Positions 37,241 through 44,998 of a DNA stretch of 64,000 bases are shown here, one piece after another. Where the stretch lies: assembly GCF_900101685.1 (NCBI RefSeq), contig NZ_FMZZ01000008.1, forward strand, positions 124,001 through 188,000, read 5' to 3'. Source of the DNA: Actinokineospora iranica (GTDB lineage: Bacteria; Actinomycetota; Actinomycetes; Mycobacteriales; Pseudonocardiaceae). The stretch's first letter is position 1. Each line of letters begins with the position of its first letter. Made by a program: the position numbers and the translations under genes. The notes under the pieces were generated by a model. The model was not told the origin of the DNA. It searched no databases and saw only the letters and a list, made by a program, of their open reading frames with translations.

Positions 37241-37504
37241 TTGTCCGTCCGCGCGACTCGGCTGTTGCTCGCAGCGCTCTTCGGCATCGTCGTACTTTTC
37301 GGTGCCGCCCCGCCTGCCTCGGCCACCGGCCTGGCGCAACCGCCGACCACGACCGCCCCGAGCGTCGACCTCCCGGACCAGCCCTCCGAGGCCGACGTGG
37401 CCAAGGACAAGAACAAGCTGGTCGTCGGGGTGGTGGCGGTCGCGCTGCTGGGCATCGTGGTCTACGGCCACCAGATTCGGGCCAAACGCAAGAAGAAGGG
37501 CTGA
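37241..37504 (+). CDS. small secreted or membrane-anchored protein
   Basis: 87 residues from TTG 37241, preceded by AGGAGGGCC. Signal peptide (RLLLAALFGIVVLFGAAPPASA), a short Pro/Thr/Asp linker, then one membrane helix (LVVGVVAVALLGIVVYG) and a basic cytoplasmic tail (RAKRKKKG). It would be anchored with a ~35-residue extracellular loop. It follows meaB by 43 bp, probably by co-transcription without functional link. Family not recognised. Confidence 0.65.
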   Translation: MSVRATRLLLAALFGIVVLFGAAPPASATGLAQPPTTTAPSVDLPDQPSEADVAKDKNKLVVGVVAVALLGIVVYGHQIRAKRKKKG

Positions 37505-37516
37505 CCCCGCCGGTCA

Positions 37517-37548
37517 CCGGTTGCCGCCACCCGGGTGGCGGCAACCGG
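37517..37548 (+). terminator. terminator of the mutAB-meaB operon
   Basis: A 32-bp perfect palindrome with arms CCGGTTGCCGCCACCC and GGGTGGCGGCAACCGG, starting 12 bp after the stop. Confidence 0.75.
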
Positions 37549-37994
37549 ACGCGACCAGGGGAAGCGGAGGCGGGTCGTGGCGCAGCGGGTCCCCTGCCGC
37601 CGGTTCCCCGATACCGCGACCCGAACGAGTGCCCGCGGCCGTCGGCCTACCGTGATACCACGTTCGCTCGCTTACGCACCGTCCTGTGCAGCTTGGCTCA
37701 GAGTATGCGCCGATCGTCTTGATCACCCTGATAGCCAAGCCGAACACCACGCGCCCGTTTACCGCAGATGCGCTACCGCGGACCGTTCGGGGTCACAGTC
37801 CGTAGGGACCTGTAGTGCCGATGCGGCACGATTACTGCAAATGGAGACAGCAACCGAGAACGACACGACGCCCGGAGGGCCGCGTGACAGTGCTTGATTC
37901 CCGGCCTGACCTGCCCTTCGACAGCGGCCGCGGCAGCCGCGCCGCCGCCCCGGCCGCCGATTCTGCCGTGCTGATCACTCCAGGTGGGGTCACT
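37549..37994. other. intergenic region upstream of the M20 hydrolase
   Basis: No convincing gene. The stretch contains a GTGCCG-ATG-CGGCAC dyad at 37815-37829, a possible operator. GTG 37884 behind GGAGGG could add 37 residues to the M20 protein or encode a short leader. Confidence 0.4.
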
Positions 37995-39188
37995 ATGCCC
38001 ACTGTGGAAGATCTCGGCGCGGGGCGCGGACCGGAGTGGCTGGACCAGTGGCTGGCGGCCAACGCGGCGGACGTCGTGGCCTGGTTCCGGCACATCCACG
38101 CGCACCCCGAGCTCTCCCGGCAGGAGTTCGCGACCACCGAGCTCGTCGCGGGCCTGCTCAAGTCCTTCGGCCTGCAGCCGCAGCTGCTCCCCAACGGCAA
38201 CGGCCTGATCTGCGACGTCGGCGAGGGCGAGCGCTGCATCGCGCTGCGCGCCGACATCGACGCGCTGCCCATGACCGAGGCCACCGGACTGCCCTACGCG
38301 GCCACCACACCCGGCGCGGCGCACGCCTGCGGCCACGACGCGCACACCACGATCCTGCTGGCCACCGGCATCATCCTGGCCTCTGCCCCGGCGCTGCCCG
38401 GCCGGGTCCGGCTGATCTTCCAGCCCGCCGAGGAGGTCATGCCCGGCGGCTCGCTCGACGTCATCGCCGCTGGCGGCCTCGCGGGCGTCGAGCGGATCTT
38501 CGGCCTGCACTGCGACCCCCGGCTGGAAGTCGGCCGGGTCGGCACCCGGGTCGGCGCGATCACCTCGGCCACCGACCTGCTGGAACTGCGCCTCACCTCG
38601 CCCGGCGGGCACACCTCGCGCCCGCACCTGACCGCCGACCTGGTCCACGCGCTGGGCACGGTGATCACCGGCCTGCCCGCGCTGCTGTCCCGGCGCATCG
38701 ACCCGCGCTCGGGCACCGTCCTGGTCTGGGGCGCGGTCCACGCGGGCGAGGCGCCCAACGCCGTCCCGCAGGACGGCCTGCTGCGCGGCACCCTGCGCAC
38801 CGGCGACCACGACGTCTGGGCCGACCTGGAGCCGCTGGTCGCGGGCCTGGTGCAGTCCCTGCTGGCGCCCACCGGGGTCGGGTTCGAGTTGCAGCACCGC
38901 CGCGGCGTGCCGCCGGTCATCAACGAGCGGGAGAGCACGCAGGTCCTGCGCACCGCGATCGAGGCCGCGCTGGGCGAGGACGCGCTCGCGGGCACCAAGC
39001 AGTCCTCCGGCGGCGAGGACTTCGGCTGGTACCTCGAACACATCCCCGGCTCGTTCATGCGGCTGGGCGTCTGGTCCGGCGACGGCCCCATGCACGACAT
39101 CCACCAGCCGACGTTCCAGCTGGACGAACGCGCCCTGTTCACCGGCATCCGCGTCATGACCCACACCGCGCTCGCCGCGCTCGCGTGA
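37995..39188 (+). CDS. M20-family amidohydrolase
   Basis: 397-residue zinc hydrolase of the M20D/amidohydrolase group (AmiA1/AmiB1-like, IAA-amino acid hydrolase relatives). Metal-binding motifs: HIHAHPELSRQE near residue 33, ACGHDAHT near 113, FQPAEEVMPGG near 143, and SSGGEDFGWYL near 338. It hydrolyses an N-acyl amino acid or small peptide; the substrate is not deducible. ATG 37995 follows AGGTGGGG and fits the family length; an upstream GTG 37884 is possible. M. tuberculosis has two such genes (Rv3305c, Rv3306c) at the same place. Confidence 0.92.
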   Translation: MPTVEDLGAGRGPEWLDQWLAANAADVVAWFRHIHAHPELSRQEFATTELVAGLLKSFGLQPQLLPNGNGLICDVGEGERCIALRADIDALPMTEATGLPYAATTPGAAHACGHDAHTTILLATGIILASAPALPGRVRLIFQPAEEVMPGGSLDVIAAGGLAGVERIFGLHCDPRLEVGRVGTRVGAITSATDLLELRLTSPGGHTSRPHLTADLVHALGTVITGLPALLSRRIDPRSGTVLVWGAVHAGEAPNAVPQDGLLRGTLRTGDHDVWADLEPLVAGLVQSLLAPTGVGFELQHRRGVPPVINERESTQVLRTAIEAALGEDALAGTKQSSGGEDFGWYLEHIPGSFMRLGVWSGDGPMHDIHQPTFQLDERALFTGIRVMTHTALAALA

Positions 39189-39193
39189 GGACC

Positions 39194-39222
39194 GGGGAAG
39201 CTCCCCCCACACGAGCTTCCCC
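39194..39222. terminator. convergent hairpin terminator
   Basis: GGGGAAGCTC and GAGCTTCCCC form a perfect 10-bp stem with a 9-base loop between the M20 and AMIN-like genes. Confidence 0.7.
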
Positions 39223-39236
39223 GATCACCCGCGCTG

Positions 39237-39806
39237 TCACCAGAAGTGCGCCACGTCCACGATCAGGCGCGACCCGTCGCCAGGTCCGTCGAGGACGAAC
39301 GCGCGGAACGGCAGTCGGGCCCGCACGCCCAGCCCGACAGTCGTCTCACCCTCGAAGCTCCCGGCCCACGCCACCTGGCGGAACGTCGGCCACCCCGCGA
39401 CGTTCACCAACTCCGCCCGGTTCACCGGCGTGTAAGTCGAGTTGCCGCTGTCGTCATAGGCCGGGGCCACGGCGATGACGGCGAGCTTCGCGCCGCCGCG
39501 CAGCGGCACGACCGCGCCGGACCCGTCCTGGGTCACCTGGTCCACATAGGACACCCGGTAGCCGTTCGAGCCGGGCGCGCGGATGTCGAGGACCAGCCGG
39601 TCGTAGCAGTCGTGCCTGCCCGCCCGCACGTCGGTCAGCGCCCCCACCTCGGTGGCCGAGGCCGTCTTCGGCAGCGAACCCCACGCGATGCCGCAGAATC
39701 CCGGCGTCGCCGAGGCGGACGACGGGACGGCGACCGCCACCACAGCCGCCGCGGCGAGGGCGGTCACGGCCGAGAGGGCGCGGGTCCAGGTTCTTCGTCT
39801 GAGCAT
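39237..39806 (-). CDS. secreted AMIN-like domain protein
   Basis: 189-residue exported protein: signal peptide (RALSAVTALAAAAVVAVAVPSSASA), then a beta-rich domain (ALTDVRAGRHDCYDRLVLDI, NGYRVSYVDQV, GLGVRARLPFRAFVLDGPGDGSRLIVDVAHFW). This C-terminal pattern matches actinobacterial AMIN-like lipoproteins and secreted proteins of unknown function. There is no lipobox Cys. One Cys pair (FCGIAW, HDCYDR) probably forms a disulfide. Promoter and neighbours give no further hint. Confidence 0.75.
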   Translation of the reverse strand: MLRRRTWTRALSAVTALAAAAVVAVAVPSSASATPGFCGIAWGSLPKTASATEVGALTDVRAGRHDCYDRLVLDIRAPGSNGYRVSYVDQVTQDGSGAVVPLRGGAKLAVIAVAPAYDDSGNSTYTPVNRAELVNVAGWPTFRQVAWAGSFEGETTVGLGVRARLPFRAFVLDGPGDGSRLIVDVAHFW

Positions 39807-39903
39807 GTCGGTCTCTCCTCGCGCAGGCCGAACACCGTTCGGCGAGTGATCAGCCGCGAACGCGACTTACCACAAGAGACGTGCGACACACTGTCTGGTT
39901 GAG

Positions 39904-40365
39904 TCAGCTGGTGGCCGGGCCGATGCCCCCGCACGGGCGGATGCGCAGGTTCGCCACGTAGTCCGCGGGCGCGCCCGCGGCCTCCGCCGCGTCGGCGACC
40001 ACCCCCAGATAGCGCGCGGAGGGCAGCCCGCCCTCGTACGCGTCGAGCACGTACAGCCAGGCCAGCACCGAGCCCTCCAGCGTCTGCACCCGCAATCGGA
40101 TCTTCGAGTGCAGCCCGAGTTCGGAGCCCTCCCATCGGTCGAGGTTGACCTCGTCGTCGTCGGTGACGTCGTAGAGCACGACGAACACCTGGGAGTCGGG
40201 GTCCTCGACAATGGTGGCGAGGGCGCCCTCCCACCCCAGGTCTTCACCCCCGAACGTCAACCGCCATCCGACGAGCCAACCTGTCCCCGCCATTGGCGAA
40301 TGCGGGGCTCGCTGCATCATCTGGCCCGGATCCATGTTCGACCCGTAGGCGGCGTAGAGCGGCAC
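39904..40365 (-). CDS. gamma-glutamylcyclotransferase-like protein
   Basis: 153-residue protein with the N-terminal YAAYGSNMDPGQM signature of the cyclotransferase fold, then GWRLTFGGEDLGWEGALATIVED and a Glu-containing strand DEVNLDRWEGSEL where the family's catalytic Glu lies. It corresponds to M. tuberculosis Rv3304, which also neighbours lpdA. Substrate unproven. GTG 40365 is chosen from the family N-terminus; the frame extends to 40584, overlapping the lpdA promoter. Confidence 0.85.
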   Translation of the reverse strand: MPLYAAYGSNMDPGQMMQRAPHSPMAGTGWLVGWRLTFGGEDLGWEGALATIVEDPDSQVFVVLYDVTDDDEVNLDRWEGSELGLHSKIRLRVQTLEGSVLAWLYVLDAYEGGLPSARYLGVVADAAEAAGAPADYVANLRIRPCGGIGPATS

Positions 40366-40501
40366 GTCGGACAGCCTAGCGACACACCGGATCAACGGCA
40401 GGGAGCCGCGCGGCGGATCACCTTTTCGCGGCCACCCGGCACCGGCCGCGACCGGCCCGCGTACCGTGTCCGCGGACGTCGCGCGAGGAAGAGGAGCTGC
40501 T

Positions 40502-41902
40502 GTGACCCGGATCGTGATCATGGGCGGGGGTCCGGCGGGGTACGAGGCAGCCCTGGTCGCCGCGCAGCACGGCGCCGAGGTCACCGTGGTCGAGCGGGAC
40601 GGCCTCGGCGGCGCGTGCGTGCTCTACGACTGCGTCCCGTCGAAGACGTTCATCGCCTCCGCTGGCGCCCGGGTCGCCTTCCGCGACGCCGACGAACTCG
40701 GCATCGGCGTCGACGACGTCGACTCCACGGTGCACCTGCCGGTCGTGCGCGGCCGGGTCAAGGGCCTGGCGCTGGCGCAGTCCGCCGACATCCGCAACCG
40801 CGTGCAGCGCGAGGGCGTGCGGGTCGTGCACGGCCACGCCCGCTTCTGCGACGACCGCACCGGCATGGCCGCGCACCGGGTCGCGGTCACCTCCCGCGAC
40901 ACCACCGAGGTCATCGACGCCGACGTCGTGCTGATCGCGACCGGGGCGACCCCCAGGGTCATCGCGGGCGCGGAGCCCGACGGCAAGCGCGTGCTGGACT
41001 GGCGGCAGATCTACGACCTGGAGGAACTGCCCGAGCACCTGGTCGTGGTCGGCTCCGGGGTGACCGGAGCCGAGTTCGCCTCGGCGTTCATCGAGATGGG
41101 CGTCAAGGTCACCGTCATCTCCAGCCGCGACCGGGTGCTCCCGCACGAGGACGCCGACGCCGCGGCCGTGCTGGAGGGCGTGTTCGCCGAGCGCGGCACC
41201 ACCCTGGTCAAGCACGCCCGCGCCGAGCGCATCGATCGCGACGCCACCGGCGTCGTGGTGCACCTCAGGGGCGGCGAGACGGTCCGCGCCAGCCACGCGC
41301 TGATGACCGTCGGGTCGGTGCCCAACACCGCCGACATCGGCCTGGAGAAGGTCGGCGTCGAACTCGGCTCCGGCGGGTTCATCACCGTCGACCGGGTCTC
41401 CCGCACCAGCGTCCCGGGCATCTACGCCGCGGGCGACTGCACCGGCGTGCTCATGCTCGCCTCCGTCGCGGCCATGCAGGGCCGCATCGCCATGTGGCAC
41501 GCGCTGGGCGAGGGCGTGGCCCCGATCAAGCTCAAGACCGTCGCGGCGAACGTGTTCACCCACCCGGAGATCGCCACCGTCGGCATCAGCCAGCAGGCCA
41601 TCGACTCCGGCGAGGTGCCCGCGCGCACCGTCATGCTGCCGCTGGCCACCAACGCGCGGGCCAAGATGGAGGGGCTGCGGCGCGGCTTCGTCAAGCTGTT
41701 CTGCCGCCCGGCCACCGGTGTGGTCATCGGCGGCGTGATCGTCGCGCCGAGCGCGAGCGAGCTGATCCTGCCGATCGCGCTGGCGGTGCAGAACCAGTTG
41801 ACCGTGGACGACCTGGCGCTGACCTTCTCGGTCTACCCGTCCCTTTCCGGCTCGATCACCGAAGCGGGCCGCCAGCTCATGCGGCACGACGACCTCGACT
41901 GA
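40502..41902 (+). CDS. lpdA: LpdA-type NAD(P)H quinone reductase
   Basis: 466-residue flavoprotein disulfide reductase fold. FAD motif IVIMGGGPAGYEAAL at the N-terminus, GATP, second dinucleotide site VVVGSGVTGAEFASAF, and YAAGDCTG. It has two Cys in CVLYDC near residues 39-44, whereas M. tuberculosis LpdA as I recall keeps only the second. The His-Glu pair of true lipoamide dehydrogenases (HPTLSE) is replaced by YPSLSGS, so lipoamide activity is unlikely and quinone reduction more so. GTG 40502 follows GAGGAAGAGGAG. TACCGT at 40462-40467 is a likely -10. Confidence 0.9.
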   Translation: MTRIVIMGGGPAGYEAALVAAQHGAEVTVVERDGLGGACVLYDCVPSKTFIASAGARVAFRDADELGIGVDDVDSTVHLPVVRGRVKGLALAQSADIRNRVQREGVRVVHGHARFCDDRTGMAAHRVAVTSRDTTEVIDADVVLIATGATPRVIAGAEPDGKRVLDWRQIYDLEELPEHLVVVGSGVTGAEFASAFIEMGVKVTVISSRDRVLPHEDADAAAVLEGVFAERGTTLVKHARAERIDRDATGVVVHLRGGETVRASHALMTVGSVPNTADIGLEKVGVELGSGGFITVDRVSRTSVPGIYAAGDCTGVLMLASVAAMQGRIAMWHALGEGVAPIKLKTVAANVFTHPEIATVGISQQAIDSGEVPARTVMLPLATNARAKMEGLRRGFVKLFCRPATGVVIGGVIVAPSASELILPIALAVQNQLTVDDLALTFSVYPSLSGSITEAGRQLMRHDDLD

Positions 41903-42080
41903 GTCGTCCCCTTTCGGGGTACTTTGAGATCGTAACCACCCAATCGTGCGTACTGTGTACGTCCGATGTCGTCGTTCTGTAACCATTTACCTGAGTGAAT
42001 GGGTGAAAAACGGAGGCCCGTCTTTCGTACAATCTACTGGGCCGGTACCCCTGAAGGGTCAAACCGTTACGGAGGCCACC

Positions 42081-42239
42081 ATGTCGCGTCGCACTGAATG
42101 CCCGGAGTGCCTAGGATCCGGGCTCGCGCCGAACCGCCGCGATTTCTGCCCACGCTGCGGCGGAATCGGGCAGGTCCCGAGGTTGCGGATACCGCAACCG
42201 GCGCCGCTCTTGCTGCGTAGACAATGCGCGGGGACCTGA
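42081..42239 (+). CDS. 52-residue CxxCxGxG zinc-ribbon protein
   Basis: Very small protein beginning MSRRTECPECLGSG, with a second motif CPRCGGIG 14 residues later. Two CxxCxGxG units form one DnaJ-type zinc finger half. ATG 42081 follows ACGGAGG at ideal spacing. The C-terminus is Pro/Arg rich (RLRIPQPAPLLLRR). It lies alone between lpdA and the glpK terminator, behind an AT-richer promoter region. Possible roles are protein or RNA binding; nothing in the context decides. Confidence 0.7.
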   Translation: MSRRTECPECLGSGLAPNRRDFCPRCGGIGQVPRLRIPQPAPLLLRRQCAGT

Positions 42240-42357
42240 GGCAAGACCAGGTCGGGGAATTGGTCGGCGGTTATGCGTCATAACTTTCCGGTCGGGTAAC
42301 AACGTCGTTTCCGAAACCGATTCCGATTGATCGCCTGACTTGCCGCCACTCGACAAG

Positions 42358-42391
42358 GACGCCCCCGCGCAGGCGCGTGCGCGGGGGCGTC
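42358..42391. terminator. strong hairpin upstream of the glpK 3' end
   Basis: GACGCCCCCGCGC and GCGCGGGGGCGTC, a perfect 13-bp stem with an 8-base loop, between the small zinc-ribbon gene and the convergent glpK. Confidence 0.8.
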
Positions 42392-42401
42392 TGGCGAGGG
42401 T

Positions 42402-42525
42402 GGTCAGTCCTCGTCGGTGAGTGGTCCTCAGGTCTCAGTGGTCATCGGCGGTTGAGTCATCGGCGTTGGGTCCTCGTTCGCTCAGTTCTCGTTCGCTCAG
42501 TTCTCGTGCGGTCAGTCCTCGTCGG
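42402..42525. repeat. duplicated 3' end of glpK with 15-bp tandem units
   Basis: GGTCAGTCCTCGTCGG occurs at 42402-42417 and again at 42510-42525 across the glpK stop codon. Between them 42471-42515 is three tandem 15-bp units (TCCTCGTTCGCTCAG, TTCTCGTTCGCTCAG, TTCTCGTGCGGTCAG), each carrying a copy of the stop region. This is probably replication slippage at the gene end. Confidence 0.65.
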
Positions 42526-44026
42526 CTACCCAGTCGAAGGTCCGGGTGACCGCCTTCTTCCACTGCCGGTAGGTGCGTTCCCGCTCGTCCTCGGCCATCG
42601 ACGGCGTCCACTGCTTGTCCCGCGCCCAGTTGCGGCGGATGTCGTCTTCGCTCTCCCAGAAGCCGACAGCGAGCCCCGCCGCGTAGGCCGCGCCCAGCGC
42701 CGTCGTCTCGGCCACCACCGGCCGGATCACCGGGACGCCGAGGATGTCGGCCTGGAACTGCATCAGCAACTCGTTGCCGACCATGCGACCGTCGACCTTG
42801 AGCGAGGTGAGCGGGACGCCGGAGTCGGCGTTCATCGCCTCGATCACCTCGCGGCTCTGGAACGCGGTCGCCTCCAGGACCGCGCGCGCCAGGTGGCCCT
42901 TGGTGACGAACCGGGTCAGGCCGACGATCGCGCCGCGGGCGTCCGAGCGCCAGTACGGGGCGAACAGGCCGGAGAAGGCGGGCACGAAGTAGCAGCCGCC
43001 GTTGTCCTCGACCGCGCGGGCGTGCTCCTCGATCTCCGCGGCCGTGCTGATCATGCCCAGGTTGTCCCGGATCCACTGCACCAGCGACCCGGTGACCGCG
43101 ATCGAGCCCTCCAGCGCGTAGACCGGCGCCTGCTCGCCGATCTTGTAGCAGACCGTCGTCAGCAGGCCGTTCTCGCTCATCACCCGCTCGGTGCCGGTGT
43201 TGAGCAGGACGAAGTTGCCGGTCCCGTAGGTGTTCTTGGCCTCGCCGGGGGACAGGCAGGCTTGCCCGAACGTCGCGGCCTGCTGATCGCCGAGGATGCC
43301 CGCGATCGGCACGCCCGCCAGCGCGCCCCGCTCGCGGACCTTGCCGTACACCTCCGAGGACGACCGGATCTCCGGCAGCATCGCCAGCGGCACGCCCATC
43401 TCGGCGGCGATCTCGGCGTCCCAGGACAGGGTCGACAGGTCCATCAGCAGCGTGCGCGAGGCGTTGGTGGGGTCGGTGACGTGCACACCGCCGTCGACGC
43501 CGCCGGTCATGTTCCACAGCACCCAGGTGTCCATGTTGCCGAAGAGCAGGTCGCCCGCCTCGGCCTTCTCCCGCGCGCCGTCTACGTTGTCCAGAATCCA
43601 GCGGATCTTCGGACCGGAGAAGTACGTGGCCAGCGGTAGCCCTGTCTTCGCCCGGTAGCGCTCCTGTCCGCCGCCCAGGTTGCCCAGTTCGGCGGCGATG
43701 CGGTCGGTCCGCGTGTCCTGCCAGACGATGGCGTTGTAGACCGGCTTGCCGGTAGCGCGGTCCCACACGACGGCCGTCTCGCGCTGGTTGGTGATGCCGA
43801 CCGCGGCGATGTCGGACGCGTCCAGGTCCGCCTTGGCCAGCGCGCCAGCGGCGACCGCCCGGGTGTTCTCCCACACCTCCGCCGGGTTGTGCTCGACCCA
43901 CCCGGCGCGCGGGAAGATCTGCTCGTGCTCACGCTGGTCGACCGCGACCACCTCGCCCGCGTGGCTGAAGATCATGCAGCGGGTCGAAGTGGTGCCCTGG
44001 TCGACGGCGGCCACGTACTTGGTCAT
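42512..44026 (-). CDS. glpK: glycerol kinase
   Basis: 504-residue FGGY-family kinase forming glycerol-3-phosphate. N-terminal ATP/phosphate motif [12 protein letters not shown], glycerol-binding WQDTRTDR and VGITNQRET, then [13 protein letters not shown] and the C-terminal [20 protein letters not shown] plus [15 protein letters not shown] 44026 is preferred because GAGAGG lies 7 bases upstream; ATG 44032 is 2 bases from it. glpF is 29 bp upstream on the same strand, so glpF-glpK form an operon opposite glpD. Confidence 0.97.
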   Translation of the reverse strand: MTKYVAAVDQGTTSTRCMIFSHAGEVVAVDQREHEQIFPRAGWVEHNPAEVWENTRAVAAGALAKADLDASDIAAVGITNQRETAVVWDRATGKPVYNAIVWQDTRTDRIAAELGNLGGGQERYRAKTGLPLATYFSGPKIRWILDNVDGAREKAEAGDLLFGNMDTWVLWNMTGGVDGGVHVTDPTNASRTLLMDLSTLSWDAEIAAEMGVPLAMLPEIRSSSEVYGKVRERGALAGVPIAGILGDQQAATFGQACLSPGEAKNTYGTGNFVLLNTGTERVMSENGLLTTVCYKIGEQAPVYALEGSIAVTGSLVQWIRDNLGMISTAAEIEEHARAVEDNGGCYFVPAFSGLFAPYWRSDARGAIVGLTRFVTKGHLARAVLEATAFQSREVIEAMNADSGVPLTSLKVDGRMVGNELLMQFQADILGVPVIRPVVAETTALGAAYAAGLAVGFWESEDDIRRNWARDKQWTPSMAEDERERTYRQWKKAVTRTFDWVADED

Positions 44027-44055
44027 GCTCATGCCTCTCGTTGCTCTTGCGTCGA

Positions 44056-44802
44056 TCAGGACGGGAGGACCTGCGCCAGCAGGCCCGCTGCCACGGCGCC
44101 GACCAGCGGGCCCGCGACCGGCACCCAGGAGTAGCCCCAGTCCGCGCCGCCCTTGCCGCGGATAGGCAGCACGGCGTAGGCGATCCGCGGGCCCAGGTCA
44201 CGCGCCGGGTTGATCGCGTAGCCGGTCGGGCCGCCCAGCGAATTTCCGATGCCGATCACCACGAAGGCGACCGCGGCGTAGCCGAGCGCGGAGTTGCCGA
44301 ACTGCGGCAGACCGCCCTCGCCCAGCTTCACCGTCGGGCTGGTCAGGACCCACAGGACCAGCACGAAGGTGCCGATGACCTCGCTGACCAGGTTCCACGC
44401 CGGACGGCGCACGGTCGGTGCGGTCGCGAAGATTCCCAGGGTGTTCTCCGGCTCGTCGTGCGTATCGAACTGAAGCTTGTAGGTGAGCCAGCACAGCACG
44501 GCCCCGATGAACGCGCCCGCCAGCTGCCCGGTCAAGTAGGCCGGGACGTCGGCGAGGTCGGTCTTGCCCGCCGCGAGCAGGCCGATCGTGACCGCCGGAT
44601 TGAGGTGCGCCCCGCTCGGCGCGGCGATGCTCGCGCCCGTGAACACCGCGAGACCCCACCCGAAGGTGACCAGCAGCCACCCGCCTTGGAAGCCGAGAGA
44701 CTTGCGCAGAACGGTGTTCGCGACGACACCGCAGCCGAGAAGGGTCAGTGCGGCCGTGCCCAGCAGTTCCCAGAGAAGGATCTCCCCGAAGGTCAACTCC
44801 AC
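44056..44802 (-). CDS. glpF: glycerol facilitator (aquaglyceroporin)
   Basis: 248-residue MIP channel with six membrane helices and two half-helices bearing GAHLNPAV (near residue 65) and the second motif [11 protein letters not shown] (near 200). Asp after the second NPAR is typical of glycerol-conducting members. It imports glycerol for GlpK. GTG 44802 starts the gene; the divergent glpD begins about 200 bp away across a 16-bp palindrome. Confidence 0.95.
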   Translation of the reverse strand: MELTFGEILLWELLGTAALTLLGCGVVANTVLRKSLGFQGGWLLVTFGWGLAVFTGASIAAPSGAHLNPAVTIGLLAAGKTDLADVPAYLTGQLAGAFIGAVLCWLTYKLQFDTHDEPENTLGIFATAPTVRRPAWNLVSEVIGTFVLVLWVLTSPTVKLGEGGLPQFGNSALGYAAVAFVVIGIGNSLGGPTGYAINPARDLGPRIAYAVLPIRGKGGADWGYSWVPVAGPLVGAVAAGLLAQVLPS

Positions 44803-44893
44803 AGTGTCGGTCTCCCCCGCGCGCAGGTAGCGAGGGGCAGGCAGGGGCCTGGAACGGGTGGCGCCACTGCCTACCCAAAGTGGAATCGGACGC

Positions 44894-44909
44894 TACCGCC
44901 GCGGCGGTA
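44894..44909. promoter_or_regulatory. 16-bp perfect palindrome in glpF/glpD intergenic region
   Basis: TACCGCCGCGGCGGTA is a perfect palindrome midway between the divergent glpF and glpD starts. It is a good candidate operator for a glycerol regulator (GylR or GlpR type), none of which is encoded nearby. Confidence 0.6.
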
Positions 44910-44998
44910 AAGCTGTCCATGGGCCGAATGCCGCATTAGCAGGTTGCCGGTAGCGTTGGCCTCGTCGGGTTGTCCGCAGGCGGCAGGGGAGACGGACA

